A stretch of 64,000 nt of DNA, from positions 208,584 to 272,583 of the forward strand of contig JALNQF010000047.1 in NCBI GenBank assembly GCA_028456385.1, written 5' to 3'. The number at the start of each line of letters is the position of its first letter. Positions within the stretch are counted from its first letter, which is position 1. Source of the stretch: Ophiosphaerella korrae (lineage: Eukaryota > Ascomycota > Dothideomycetes > Pleosporales > Phaeosphaeriaceae). The position numbers and the translations under genes were made by a program. Shown one piece after another: positions 10,528-20,136 of this stretch. Below the pieces are notes generated by a model that saw nothing but the letters and a program-made list of their open reading frames with translations, was not told the DNA's origin and did no database searches.

Positions 10528-13473
10528 TCACCGCCGCCGAAACTTCGACTTCCCAATCGCCGGCCGCTTCACCACGCCGCCATCCTCCTTCCTCGCCCCA
10601 ACCACTACCTTCTTCACCACAGGCCCACTCTCCTCCTCCCTAACCCTCCGCTCCTCCCTCTCCTTATCCTCAGCCATCTTCGCCTCCAGCTCCGCCCTGC
10701 GATTAAACTCGACCTCCACAACGCGCTTGTCCCTCGCCGAATACCCCTTTTCCTTGATCGAGTAAAACACGGCGCCCAGGTCCGCCAGCCAGTGCGGATC
10801 GACCGAGGTCACGCACGACATGTACTCCTTGGATGTGGCGATGAGCTCGTGGTACACGACGTAATCGGGGAGGTAGCCGAGGCCGTAGAGCGCCGAGGTA
10901 GGATGTAGCTGGATGGTGACGCTTGTGCGTAGATTGATGTACTCGCCGATGCCCTTGACTTTAGCTGCCTGGTGGTAGTAGCCTGAGCAGATGCACTTGC
11001 GGATGATGTCCCAGTCGGTGCCGCAGCTGGTGAGGGCCATTTTTTGCTTTTCCATGATGGCGAGGATTTGGTCGCGGATTTCTTTGGCGCGGCGCAGGGA
11101 TTTGGCGTGCAGGAAGTGGCGGATGCACCAGCCGTCGGCGTAGTTGTTTACTTTCCATTGTATGTAGACGTGGAGGAGGGTGAGGTGGTCGGATTCTGGG
11201 ACGAAGAATTTCTCGCGGGCGGCGTCGGATTCTTCCTGGCGTTCTTTGGGGCGGTAGAAGACGCTGGGGACGGAGAGCATGGCGACGATGGTCAACATCT
11301 CTTGGCTGCACTCGTATTCTACGGAGGTGATTATGAGCTTGGCGAGAGATGGATCCATTGGGAACGTCGTCATTGTGCGGCCAAGGGGGGTGAGATCCCC
11401 AACGTTGTCTAGTGCGCCCAGTGCCCAAAGGTCGAAAAGCGAGGTGGTGATAGTATCTTGAGGTGGAGGATCCATGAAGTCGAAATCCAACAGATCCTTC
11501 ACGCCGAGTGACTTCAGAAGCAGAACAGTGTTTGCCAAGTTTGTCCGCTGGATCTCAGGAATAGTCTGAATGTAGAATTCATCGCGAAAAGCTCTTTCCG
11601 TGTACAAATGAAAGCACTTTCCAGGTCCTGTACGTCCCGCACGTCCCGCGCGTTGCGATGCGTTTGCTTGGGAGATTGGAGTTATCTGTAGGGTATCCAT
11701 ACCCATCTTAGGGCTATAAACCTTCAACTTGGAAAAACCTGAGTCTACCACATACATAATACCGTCGACCGTCAAACTCGTTTCGGCGATATTGGTGGCC
11801 ACAATAACTTTACGTACGCCAGGTGCAGCTCGCTCGAAAATCTTTGCTTGCAGATCCGCTGGCATTTGACTGTAAATCGGGAGAATACTGAGTTTGGGAG
11901 GGTCGTTGAGGAGCTTCAGTCGCTCGGCCACCAGCTCACAGGTAATCTCAATGTCCTCCTGTCCTGTCATGAAAACAAGAATATCGCCAGCCCCTTGCGA
12001 GACGTGGATGGACAACACCTGCTTGACCGCGCTATCGACATAGTCCTCACAAGGCGATCGCGAGTACTGAATATCAACAGGAAACGTACGTCCGGGGATA
12101 ACGAACTCTGGGGCGCCTCCGTAGAAGCGCGAGAAACGATCAGCGTTCATCGTTGCGGAAGTGACAATTAATTTAAGATCTCTCCTTCGCGCCAGGACTT
12201 TTTTGATGAGCCCCATGAGCACATCCGTGTTGAGTGCTCTCTCGTGCGCCTCGTCCATGATGATACATGAGTATTTGTCAAGATCTGGCTCAACCAGTGA
12301 CTCTCGGAGCAATACACCATCGGTCATGTATTTGATCTTGGTCTCCTTACTGGTGCAATCTTCAAAACGGATCGCATATCCCACTAGGCCACCTAATTTA
12401 ACCTCCATCTCTTCGCTCACACGTTTCGCTACGCTCATAGCTGCAACACGGCGCGGTTGTGTGCATCCGATCAGGCCTTGCTTGCCATAGCCATCTTCGT
12501 GAAGAAACTGAGTCAACTGAGTCGTTTTCCCGGAGCCAGTCTGACCGACAACAATGATGACTTGATTGTCTCGGATGACGCGTAAGAGGTCTTCGCGCAC
12601 TGCGAAAGCCGGGAGATACTGCCTCTGTTCTCTCAACGACTTGCTCCTACTAAATGCGCTCGCTCCCTCTTGCTTGCTGAGATGCTCAGCAAACTTGCTC
12701 CCTCCCCTCTTTTCGCCGTCTTCAGGCATGGGAGCTGCACTGTCCCCATCCTCATCTTTGACACCCATGATGTTCCCGAGGGTGGTTCCTTTGGCACTTG
12801 TGGCTTCCTGGGCATGTTTTTGTCGTTCTTTCTGCTGTCTCTTCTCCTTGACGACTCGGCTGCCCTTACGACTGAAGACGGCCATGTCACTTTGATTGTC
12901 GCGAACAGCGGGCACAGGCTCAATTTGCTTTGTGAAGACAGTCTTGCCGTCCAGAAATGGTGGCTTAAGGTCGTGGACTAGGATATGCACCCGCATACCT
13001 TCTTCGTCGTCGTTGAAATCATCGTCAAAATGTCTTCTTTGCGCGACTCCAGATTGCAGCATCCGATTTGTCTCCCAGGCATCCACATCTTTCTGCTTCT
13101 GTTGGGCCCTCATACTTGCGCGATTGTTCTGCTTCTTCTCGGTCAAGGCAGCCTCTCGCTGCGCGTCTAGCCATGTGCTCTCAGTGCCGCCAAACGGGTT
13201 GTGCGAGTCGTCGCCAAAAGTGTGGCCATTCTCTTCACCGCCGTACCAATCGCGGTCCAATGCCATCGAGTCAAAATCGTCTACCAGCGGCTCAGGCCCA
13301 TCCAAGGACTTTTGGTTCGGCGTGTAGCCATTCTCACGTGTCTGCGGCGTGTGTGCGCGTGAGGAAGAAGCTGAGTCGCGGTGGTGATTCGGCTTTCGGA
13401 ACTTTGGGCGTGGTGCAATCGAGTATTCCTCGGGGTCAAGTTTGCGTCTCTTTGGGCTGTGACCTCGATCCAT
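10528..13473 (-). CDS. prp16: Pre-mRNA splicing ATP-dependent helicase Prp16 (DEAH box)
   Basis: Intronless, 981 aa, start ATG at 13471-13473. The N-terminal 290 residues are the Prp16-specific region ([43 protein letters not shown]). The helicase core shows motif [11 protein letters not shown] (about 310-319), motif Ia [15 protein letters not shown], motif II DEAH (407-410), motif III SAT (439-441), and motif [14 protein letters not shown]. Winged-helix, ratchet and OB-fold regions follow, with [22 protein letters not shown] typical of this subfamily. Prp16 remodels the spliceosome after the first transesterification and proofreads splicing. The closest alternatives, Prp2 and Prp22, lack the N-terminal motifs seen here. 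It shares a short divergent promoter with PWP1. Confidence 0.95.
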   Translation of the reverse strand: MDRGHSPKRRKLDPEEYSIAPRPKFRKPNHHRDSASSSRAHTPQTRENGYTPNQKSLDGPEPLVDDFDSMALDRDWYGGEENGHTFGDDSHNPFGGTESTWLDAQREAALTEKKQNNRASMRAQQKQKDVDAWETNRMLQSGVAQRRHFDDDFNDDEEGMRVHILVHDLKPPFLDGKTVFTKQIEPVPAVRDNQSDMAVFSRKGSRVVKEKRQQKERQKHAQEATSAKGTTLGNIMGVKDEDGDSAAPMPEDGEKRGGSKFAEHLSKQEGASAFSRSKSLREQRQYLPAFAVREDLLRVIRDNQVIIVVGQTGSGKTTQLTQFLHEDGYGKQGLIGCTQPRRVAAMSVAKRVSEEMEVKLGGLVGYAIRFEDCTSKETKIKYMTDGVLLRESLVEPDLDKYSCIIMDEAHERALNTDVLMGLIKKVLARRRDLKLIVTSATMNADRFSRFYGGAPEFVIPGRTFPVDIQYSRSPCEDYVDSAVKQVLSIHVSQGAGDILVFMTGQEDIEITCELVAERLKLLNDPPKLSILPIYSQMPADLQAKIFERAAPGVRKVIVATNIAETSLTVDGIMYVVDSGFSKLKVYSPKMGMDTLQITPISQANASQRAGRAGRTGPGKCFHLYTERAFRDEFYIQTIPEIQRTNLANTVLLLKSLGVKDLLDFDFMDPPPQDTITTSLFDLWALGALDNVGDLTPLGRTMTTFPMDPSLAKLIITSVEYECSQEMLTIVAMLSVPSVFYRPKERQEESDAAREKFFVPESDHLTLLHVYIQWKVNNYADGWCIRHFLHAKSLRRAKEIRDQILAIMEKQKMALTSCGTDWDIIRKCICSGYYHQAAKVKGIGEYINLRTSVTIQLHPTSALYGLGYLPDYVVYHELIATSKEYMSCVTSVDPHWLADLGAVFYSIKEKGYSARDKRVVEVEFNRRAELEAKMAEDKEREERRVREEESGPVVKKVVVGARKEDGGVVKRPAIGKSKFRRR

Positions 13474-13662
13474 TGTGTTAGGTAGGGAGTGCGATGTAAG
13501 TGGCAGTCTGGGTAGGCGGTCGTGGAGTCTTCGGGGGTCCGCAAAGCAAGGAACTATTCGCTTATCGATAAGAGAACGGTTGCGCTAAAAATGTTCAAAA
13601 AGTTACAATTTCCCCACCAAGTCGCATGCGTGCGCTGCTTTTTCTCACGCAAGACCATCATC
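13474..13662. promoter_or_regulatory. Divergent promoter of PRP16 and PWP1
   Basis: Only 189 bp separate the two start codons on opposite strands. The stretch includes TTCGCTTATCGATAAG, a palindrome-like sequence near 13556-13571, but no recognised factor site is assigned. The arrangement couples a splicing gene with a ribosome-biogenesis gene. Confidence 0.5.
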
Positions 13663-15358
13663 ATGTCTATGATCACAGCCACAACATGGGTGCCGCGGGG
13701 CTTTGCAGCGCCCTTTCCCTCCAAATACCAGTTTGATGAGGATGAGTATGACCGCATATCGAAGCTTGCGAACCTGCAATTAGAGGATGCAAGAGAAGAG
13801 CTTGAGGAAGCACAGGCCAAGGCAGAACGAAAGAGCAATGGAACATCTGGAAAGACTTCTAAAAAGCACGATGATGAGTATGTTCTTGAGAGATGGACAG
13901 AATCGTAAATCTGATCAATTACAGAGACGATGATGATGACCTCAAAGAGTACGACCTCGAGCACTACGATGACGATGCTGAAGAGGGCGCGGGCGACACA
14001 ATGGCCATGTTTGGTAATATGAAAAATCTTGTCTTCCACGAGAACGACGAAGATGACCCTTATATCACAATGCAAGGTGGGGATGAGGAAGATGAGGAAG
14101 AGCGAGAGGAGCTTCAGATTCTAGCCACGGACAATCTAGTTCTGGCGGGGCGGATAGAAGACGAAGTTGCTCACCTAGAAGTCTACGTGTATGAGGACGA
14201 GGACGACAACCTCTACGTACATCACGATATCATGCTACCCGCCATTCCACTCACTGTCGAATGGCTTGACCTGCCAGTTGGGAAGTCTGCCCAGCAAGCC
14301 GATGGCGAAGGAAATTTCGTTGCCATTGGCACAATGGACCCGGATATCGAGATCTGGAATCTGGATGTTGTAGATAGCATGTACCCAGACGCCGTGCTAG
14401 GCCAAGGTGCTGAAGATGCAGCAAACGCAGAAAAATCAAAGAAGAAAAAGAAAAAGAAGTCAAGGAAGGTCAATGATGCCTTCCACGTTGACTCGGTTCT
14501 CTCCCTAGCTGCCAACCGCCACCATAGGAATCTACTCGCCTCTTCATCTGCGGATAAGACTATTAAGCTGTGGGATTTGAACACTACAACATGCGCAAAG
14601 TCCTATTCGTATCACACAGACAAAGTCTGCTCGGTCGCATGGCACCTTGTTGAGTCGACAGTGCTACTAAGTGGAAGCTACGATCGCACAGTTGTTGCAG
14701 CTGATATGCGTGCACCCGATGCAAAGGCGCCGAGATGGGGTGTTGAGAGTGACGTTGAGACTGTTCGGTGGAACCCTCACGATCCGAACTTCTTTTATGT
14801 GAGTACTGTGAAAGAAATATGCACAACGTAGTCTAATGGTTGTAGGTTTCTACTGAGAACGGCATGGTACACTACCATGACACTCGCAATGCGCCATCAG
14901 ACCCTGCAGCATCCAAGCCAGTCTGGGTACTACAAGCTCACGACGAGTCTATCTCATCATTCGACATAAATCCAGTAATCCCTGGATACTTGGTGACAGG
15001 CTCCACAGACAAGCAAGTGAAGTTGTGGAACATTCAAGACAGCGGCCCTAGTATGGTTGTGTCGCGAGATCTCGGTGTAGGCCGTGTATTTTCTACGACA
15101 TTTGCGCCCGATCAAGAGGTGGGCTTCCGCCTCGCAGTTGCAGGAAGCAAAGGAGCAGTGCAGATCTGGGACACAAGCACCAACGCAGCGGTGCGGGCAG
15201 CCTTTGCCAACAAGGTGCCAGAGCTCAAGGGAGATGGAAAGGAACGCTTGGTAGGCTTGGATGAGCCAGACACTGATTCAGACACAGAAGAAGGGGAGAG
15301 CGATGATGAAGAGGGAGAGGAGGGCAGAGAGAAGGGATGGGAATCGATGGAGGAGTGA
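13663..15358 (+). CDS. pwp1: Pwp1, periodic tryptophan WD40 protein of ribosome biogenesis
   Basis: Three exons (13663-13877, 13925-14798, 14846-15358) with two introns of exactly 47 nt each give 533 aa. The N-terminus MSMITATTWVPRGFAAPFP is diagnostic of Pwp1. Acidic runs (DDEDDDDDLKEYDLEHYDDD and DEEDEEEREE) follow. WD repeats then include IAIG..DPDIEIWNLD-like, SSSADKTIKLWDL, SGSYDRTVVAADMR and TGSTDKQVKLWNI. A run of seven lysines, possibly a nucleolar signal, lies near residue 180. The tail is strongly acidic (DSDTEEGESDDEEGEEG). Pwp1 acts in pre-60S assembly in the nucleolus and in mammals links growth signals to rDNA transcription. No lesions are seen. This is the last intact housekeeping gene before the repeat-rich half. 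Confidence 0.93.
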
Positions 15359-17922
15359 ATTGATGATACCCCAATGTGCTCCAACATTCGACAGCTATTT
15401 TCAAGTGGATTCTACTCTTGACATACACCCAACTAGGTCAGTCGGTTTCAACCCATTACATCAGCAGAATCTTACGCGGCTCAACTTCGGCTCAATTCTG
15501 CTCAGCCTGAATCACGCTTACTCGGGCTTGCTTATAATCAAAATCATAGAGTCTTAGGCTACTTATACTTAACTCCTTTTTAGTTCCTTGTCTTAATTCT
15601 AGTCTCCTAACCCTTTACTCTCTTTATCCTAATATTAGCAACTTTAAACAGACGTACATAATACTAAGAGGTCTAGTACTGTTAAGAGGTAGCTGGAAGA
15701 CAATAGTACTTGCCGTAGGCCACAGGAGATAGTGAAGGGATGACAGATAGTATTCGATAGTACTACTAGTATCTAAGGGAGAATAATACTTGCTTTACTC
15801 TCTTCGCAAGTATCGAGCCTTTTATGCGCCTGTGTAGCGCATCAGCCCCGCTTTGGATTACAACTATACAATGTCATGATCTTTGGTATATTGGCCCCGC
15901 CCCCAACTCGCACCAGAGTTCACGAGAGTCTCGAGTGTTCGGAGAACCTTCGTTACAAGTACTAAGGCCTTCTAATTTTACTCCTTCGCTCGCTAACTAT
16001 ATAAATAGTTATATACTTTAGTAGTTACTCTTTAGCTATTTTTTATAGATAGAAGTTATAGTAGAAAGATAGATATTTGTAAGATCTTAAATTACAATCT
16101 AGTTTATAGTTATTAGATTTAAAGGAGGTTATAGTAAGTTGATAAAAAGGATTTTTTATAACAGCTATATGAGGGCCTTATTAGAGGTAGATATTATAGC
16201 TTTTAGAAAAGTGTTAGGCTTCGGCGCCTACAAGGCCTATAGAGCTGTAGTAGTATTGCGATTGGCGCATACTGAGCCGAGAGCTAAGGGCTAGTGGGCC
16301 TTTGTAACGATATATACTGTTCTACTCCGGTATTCAACATTGTTGAATACTTATCTACCTTTTTGGGTTTGTTTGGCGCAGTGGAGTAGAGCTGCGGTCT
16401 AACAGCTCCCTATTAAGCTAGGTGTTTTCTAGAGGCTTAATGGGGTTAAATGCGACGAAGTAAATTCACCACTTTTAACTAACAAGACATCTGCTAATTT
16501 AGAAATGAACTTGCTCACTACTTTAAACACATGAATAATGCCTAGGATCTAGTTATTTGTTATCTTAGCAAAGATACCTAGGTTATAGATAATGCTACTA
16601 TAAAGTTTCTTAAGCTTAGAGCGCCAAAGGCATTGATTATAGACCGAAATAAGATAGCAGCAGGTATAGAAAGTAGATTGTTATTCCCCTACATTAGACA
16701 TTAACAGACAAGGGCCTAGCTATTAACGTGTTTATTAAGTATACTATTGCTAATACTAACTATATAGACATTCTTTAATAACCTTATATACGTAGAGCCT
16801 TGTACAATAGTCTTAAAAGGTATTTTAGATCTACGTCTAAAATCTTTAATTAAAAATTCCTTTGCTACTACTTTTAAATGCCCCCTAGTGCTCTACGTAG
16901 AAGTAGCTAATAGCAAGTTTAGCGAGCATAGACTACTAGAGGCTAGTAAAACCTTTAACTACTTATATCTACAGCTCTAGCTATTCGTAACAAGAAACTT
17001 CTACAAGATAACTAGAATTACTATAAAGAAGGAAGCTATAGAGCCTTAGAGATATGCAAATAAACCTAATGCCTAGCTATAGTACAATTTTACGGCGCTT
17101 GCTGCTAGACTTAGTTTTAGTACTAGTAGAATTAGCAAGATCTTATTAACTAACCTAAGCACGATACATATAAGGAGGATGCTACTTAATACTTATCTAC
17201 TAGATTAGTATTTCTTTAATAATAGCGAGTTGGAGCGTTATATAAATTGAATATTAGAGATAATAAATTTAGCGAAAAGACTCGTTCCTTCTAAGGGTTA
17301 TATACTTTAATCCTAGTCTTGCACAAAGGCTCGTAATCGTAGGTCTAGTCAACTATATAAATTTTTATATGCTGTAGACAAGGCTCTTATATTCCTACCA
17401 ACTATATAGAACGCTCTAGGAGATACTAGACTTGTAGACTCCTTTTTTGTAAAGAAAGACTTTGTTATATTGTTCATTAGTAGGAATTAGAATAATGCAT
17501 TATGTCTACTTCCTTAGAAAGATACGAGCATGTAACCTGCTGACTTAGTAGATGCTTTAGAACCCGAAGAAGTACATAAAGAGAAGGTTAGTAAGAGAAC
17601 TTCTGTGCGATAAAAGGTAATATACCCTTCCTCGATAAATTACAGGTTGCTAATAATCTCTATATAGCGTCTATATAAAGGGAGAGATCTAAAGGAGCTA
17701 AGAGTAGAATATATTAGGGAGAAGAGACGGTTAACTAAATCACGCGGTTCTTTTAACCGCACTATAAGAAGAGGTTTGAGGAAGAGAAAGATCTGCTTAA
17801 CTTAAAAAGTACTTGGGCCGGCTTATTAACAGTCTAGTATTGAGGTAGATAATAAGAGAGCTAGCATTAAAGGAGCGGAGATATAGAGTTTATCTTAATG
17901 TTAACAAGTGTGAGATACTAAG
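15359..17922. other. RIP-eroded spacer at the gene/repeat boundary
   Basis: No gene is supported. To about 15540 it looks like a normal 3' flank; from there the sequence turns TA-rich with frequent stops in all frames, the look of RIP-damaged repeat DNA. Pieces near 17560-17920 keep longer purine-rich stretches that could be an eroded transposase gene, but I cannot assign a family. A tRNA-like relic lies at about 16368-16456. Confidence 0.6.
16368..16456 (+). other. tRNA-like relic (possible SINE head)
   Basis: TGGCGCAGTGGAGTAGAGC (16374 on) resembles a tRNA D-arm and polymerase III A box. It is followed by an anticodon-like hairpin (AGCTG, loop, CAGCT) and a weak B-box-like GGGGTTAAATGCG at about 16442. 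The loop and T-arm do not fold as a normal tRNA, so it is not called as a functional tRNA gene. The D-arm looks most like tRNA-Arg, by memory only. Confidence 0.25.
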
Positions 17923-17927
17923 GTGAT

Positions 17928-18046
17928 TGTTGAATATCACAGTGACTGAAACAGCAATATGTTACAGGGGCTGTAGGTGTATATATAAGAGTGAAGCATC
18001 CCTCCTGTAGAACATACAACAATGAACACAATCACTTGCTTCAACA
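17928..18046 (+). repeat. 5' LTR of the Copia element
   Basis: 119 bp, begins TGTTGAATATC and ends GCTTCAACA, so it is bounded by TG..CA within a longer imperfect inverted repeat (TGTTGAA / TTCAACA). It differs from the 3' LTR at two sites, near 17966 and 17974. One is a CpA-to-TpA change, as RIP makes. Very short for a fungal LTR. Confidence 0.95.
17980..17988 (+). promoter_or_regulatory. TATA box of the Copia LTR promoter
   Basis: TATATATAA, about 60 bp before the LTR end and upstream of an A-rich start-like region. The same site is kept in the 3' LTR at about 23933-23941. A role as retrotransposon promoter is inferred from position. Confidence 0.6.
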
Positions 18047-18058
18047 GGTTATGAGCCC
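18047..18058 (+). other. Primer binding site, half-tRNA-iMet type
   Basis: GGTTATGAGCCC directly abuts the 5' LTR. It is complementary to the anticodon-loop region (GGGCTCATAACC) of eukaryotic initiator tRNA-Met rather than to a tRNA 3' end. That is the half-tRNA priming used by Drosophila copia and yeast Ty5. The match is to the tRNA as I know it; this window contains no such gene. Confidence 0.8.
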
Positions 18059-18365
18059 GGACTTGCACGCGACAAATTTGAAACTATACTCACAGCTAAG
18101 CTTCCGCAGCAAGTGAAAGCTTTATCAGAAAGGAAACTAACACATATACCTAAGTTAGGACACCAATAAGAATCCAAGATGAGACGGATAACCTGCTTTC
18201 CGCTCTCAATCACAAACATCACAAATATGATACCACCACATCAACCCCTAGGACGCGTAAGCCAAGGGAACATCAAGACAAAACAACTTAACCATTCTTA
18301 CAACACGCGCATCAAGTCGACTATATTAAGAAGATGTGTAGTGAAAAATAAAGATAGGAAAGAGG

Positions 18366-19148
18366 ATGCCAACTCCAACCACTAGATCAGAGATTGACCG
18401 TCTTGATTTATCACTTCTATCCCCAGAGATACTGACACAAAAGAAGTAGCGACAGAAAACTCATCCCTGGACAAGAGAGGAGTTGAACACTATACCTTAT
18501 GTTCGGCTGCATCGAAAGTGGACTTGGGGTCAAATTCAAAGGACGCTTTTCTCCTCAATGTCGGTTGGCTTAGTCAAGATCGCATTCCTCCGCCTACCGC
18601 CAGATGAGCGCATACGCCGTGCGTCAATTGTGAGCTCCCGCAACAAGGCTATTGAGCACTCTCGATTAGGGAACGAGAAAAATCAAGCCCTTTATCATAC
18701 TGCCGGTCCTATTCAGCCCAAGCTTAGCGCTATGCCAGACGCCCTGCCTACTAGAGCTAGGCATAAGTACAGCATTGATAGCAATACTGCTCGCTACAAC
18801 CTCCGACCAAATAGACCTACAGAATTCAAAGAGAACCAGTCACGATACTTGGTCGACAGCGAGCGATTCCCTCACTTCTCTAGGTCATGTAGAAAATATT
18901 CTAAATTGCGCGACACACATGACGAGGACTACTTGCCTCCATCTCATTCTCCTACGCTCGATTTGTCTGATTGTAGCCACTCCATTACTTCCAGTACGCT
19001 AAGTGACGCATCAAGCCTAGACCTTTTCGGTTTAGAGGTGCGCTCCATCAACTCACCGAGTCACGCCTCTCCTGTTACCTCAAGTCCACTCAGCAACAGG
19101 TCCATCTCGGAATTCTTCAGTGAGGATGAAGATCCAACCACAACATGA
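18366..19148 (+). pseudogene. ORF1 of the Copia element, Myb/SANT-like N-terminus
   Basis: An open frame precedes gag: MPTPTTRSEIDRLDLS from the ATG at 18366, 260 codons to TGA at 19146-19148, with a single in-frame TAG at 18447-18449. After the stop, the segment HPWTREELNTIPYVRLHRKW and on to TWGQIQRTLFSSMS has tryptophans and hydrophobics spaced as in a Myb/SANT-like helix-turn-helix. The rest is Ser/Asp-rich and includes RYNLRPNRP, a short motif common in retroelement polyproteins. The TGA overlaps the gag start as ATGA, which would suit coupled termination and reinitiation. Ordinary Copia elements start directly with gag, so this ORF is unusual. It could instead be an N-terminal gag extension that lost its frame. 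No function is claimed beyond possible nucleic-acid binding. Confidence 0.55.
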
Positions 19149-20136
19149 CTGATATTGCAAAATTTGAGCAATTTGGCCTTAACACATTTTACAATGCCGT
19201 TCCAATACTTGGTAATGCCAATGACTAGTTCAAATGGAATCAGAGGGTCGACGAGTTCATTCAAATATCTGCTGTTGCCGAAGAGGGGGCGTCCCCACCA
19301 GTAGAGGAAGGGGATGCACAACAATGGGAACGTCGCCAAAGATTTTACTCGGCAATGATTACGGTGAAGCTGACACACAATGCTGCACAACGTATTAATG
19401 CCTTTGAAATCCATCGAGTATACCAACTCCTCAGCGCAGTCAAGGACAACTTCAAACCAGAAGGCTCTGGAACTTATGTCAACCTTCAACGACGATATAT
19501 GTCTCTCACACGAGAAAAGTGTGGAAGTGTCCAAGCGCTTGGAGCTGAGATCAGACGCATCCACGCTGAGAAACTTTTACTCGATCCTGACTGTGTCACC
19601 TCGGAGATTGAGCGGACATTTTTCTTCATGCATGCGCTAGGTGCCGAGTATGAAGGCTTTCGCGATCATATATCTTTAGACAAATGGACCTCGTCAACGA
19701 TAGAGATTCGGATGGGAATGTAGTTAAGGCAGCACCAACATTCGATTATATTGAAAATAAAGCAATCAAGGAAGAGCATAGGAAAGGCCAGCTAGGAGAA
19801 CAGTCGAGTGCGGGGCAAGCACTTCCTATCCTCGCGCTGATCCGTGGGCCTAGTTAGAAGAACCTCATACCATCTTCAGACGGAACCACATGCCGAATCG
19901 AGATTGATAATGTGCCCTACTGCTCCTTCTGCCGAAAGCCTTACCACATCCAAACCGAGTGCTTTAGGAAAAACCCAAGACTGAAGGGCCAAGGGAAAGA
20001 TGAAAAGGGGCACAAGGCAAGGACACAGGGCTTGCAAGCCAGCGGACGCAAGCCGTCAAAGAGACAGTACTCTACTGACGACGAGGACGACGATGCAGGT
20101 GGCCCGAAAGATCCAAAGAAGCCTCCTTCATGGTAA
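19145..20136 (+). pseudogene. Copia gag, broken
   Basis: Starts MTDIAKFEQFGLNTF at 19145. A UBN2/gag-like helical region follows (KLTHNAAQRINAFEIHRVYQ, then YVNLQRRYMSLTREKCGSVQ). A zinc knuckle CSFC..H....C (about 19918-19960) is intact with spacing CX2CX4HX4C. Lesions: TGG-to-TAG at 19226-19228, a one-base frameshift near 19670 that moves from the first to the second frame, and a TAG at 19855-19857. Gag would form the cytoplasmic virus-like particle. It ends TAA at 20134-20136, overlapping the first ATG of the pol frame. Confidence 0.85.

Noticed and set aside
11044..13481. Plus-strand ORFs of up to 144 codons opposite PRP16
   Set aside because: Antisense to a strongly conserved helicase; composition is that of shadow frames.
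16330..16346. Palindrome TTCAACATTGTTGAA, resembling joined ends of the Copia LTR
   Set aside because: No further homology to the LTR on either side; taken as chance.
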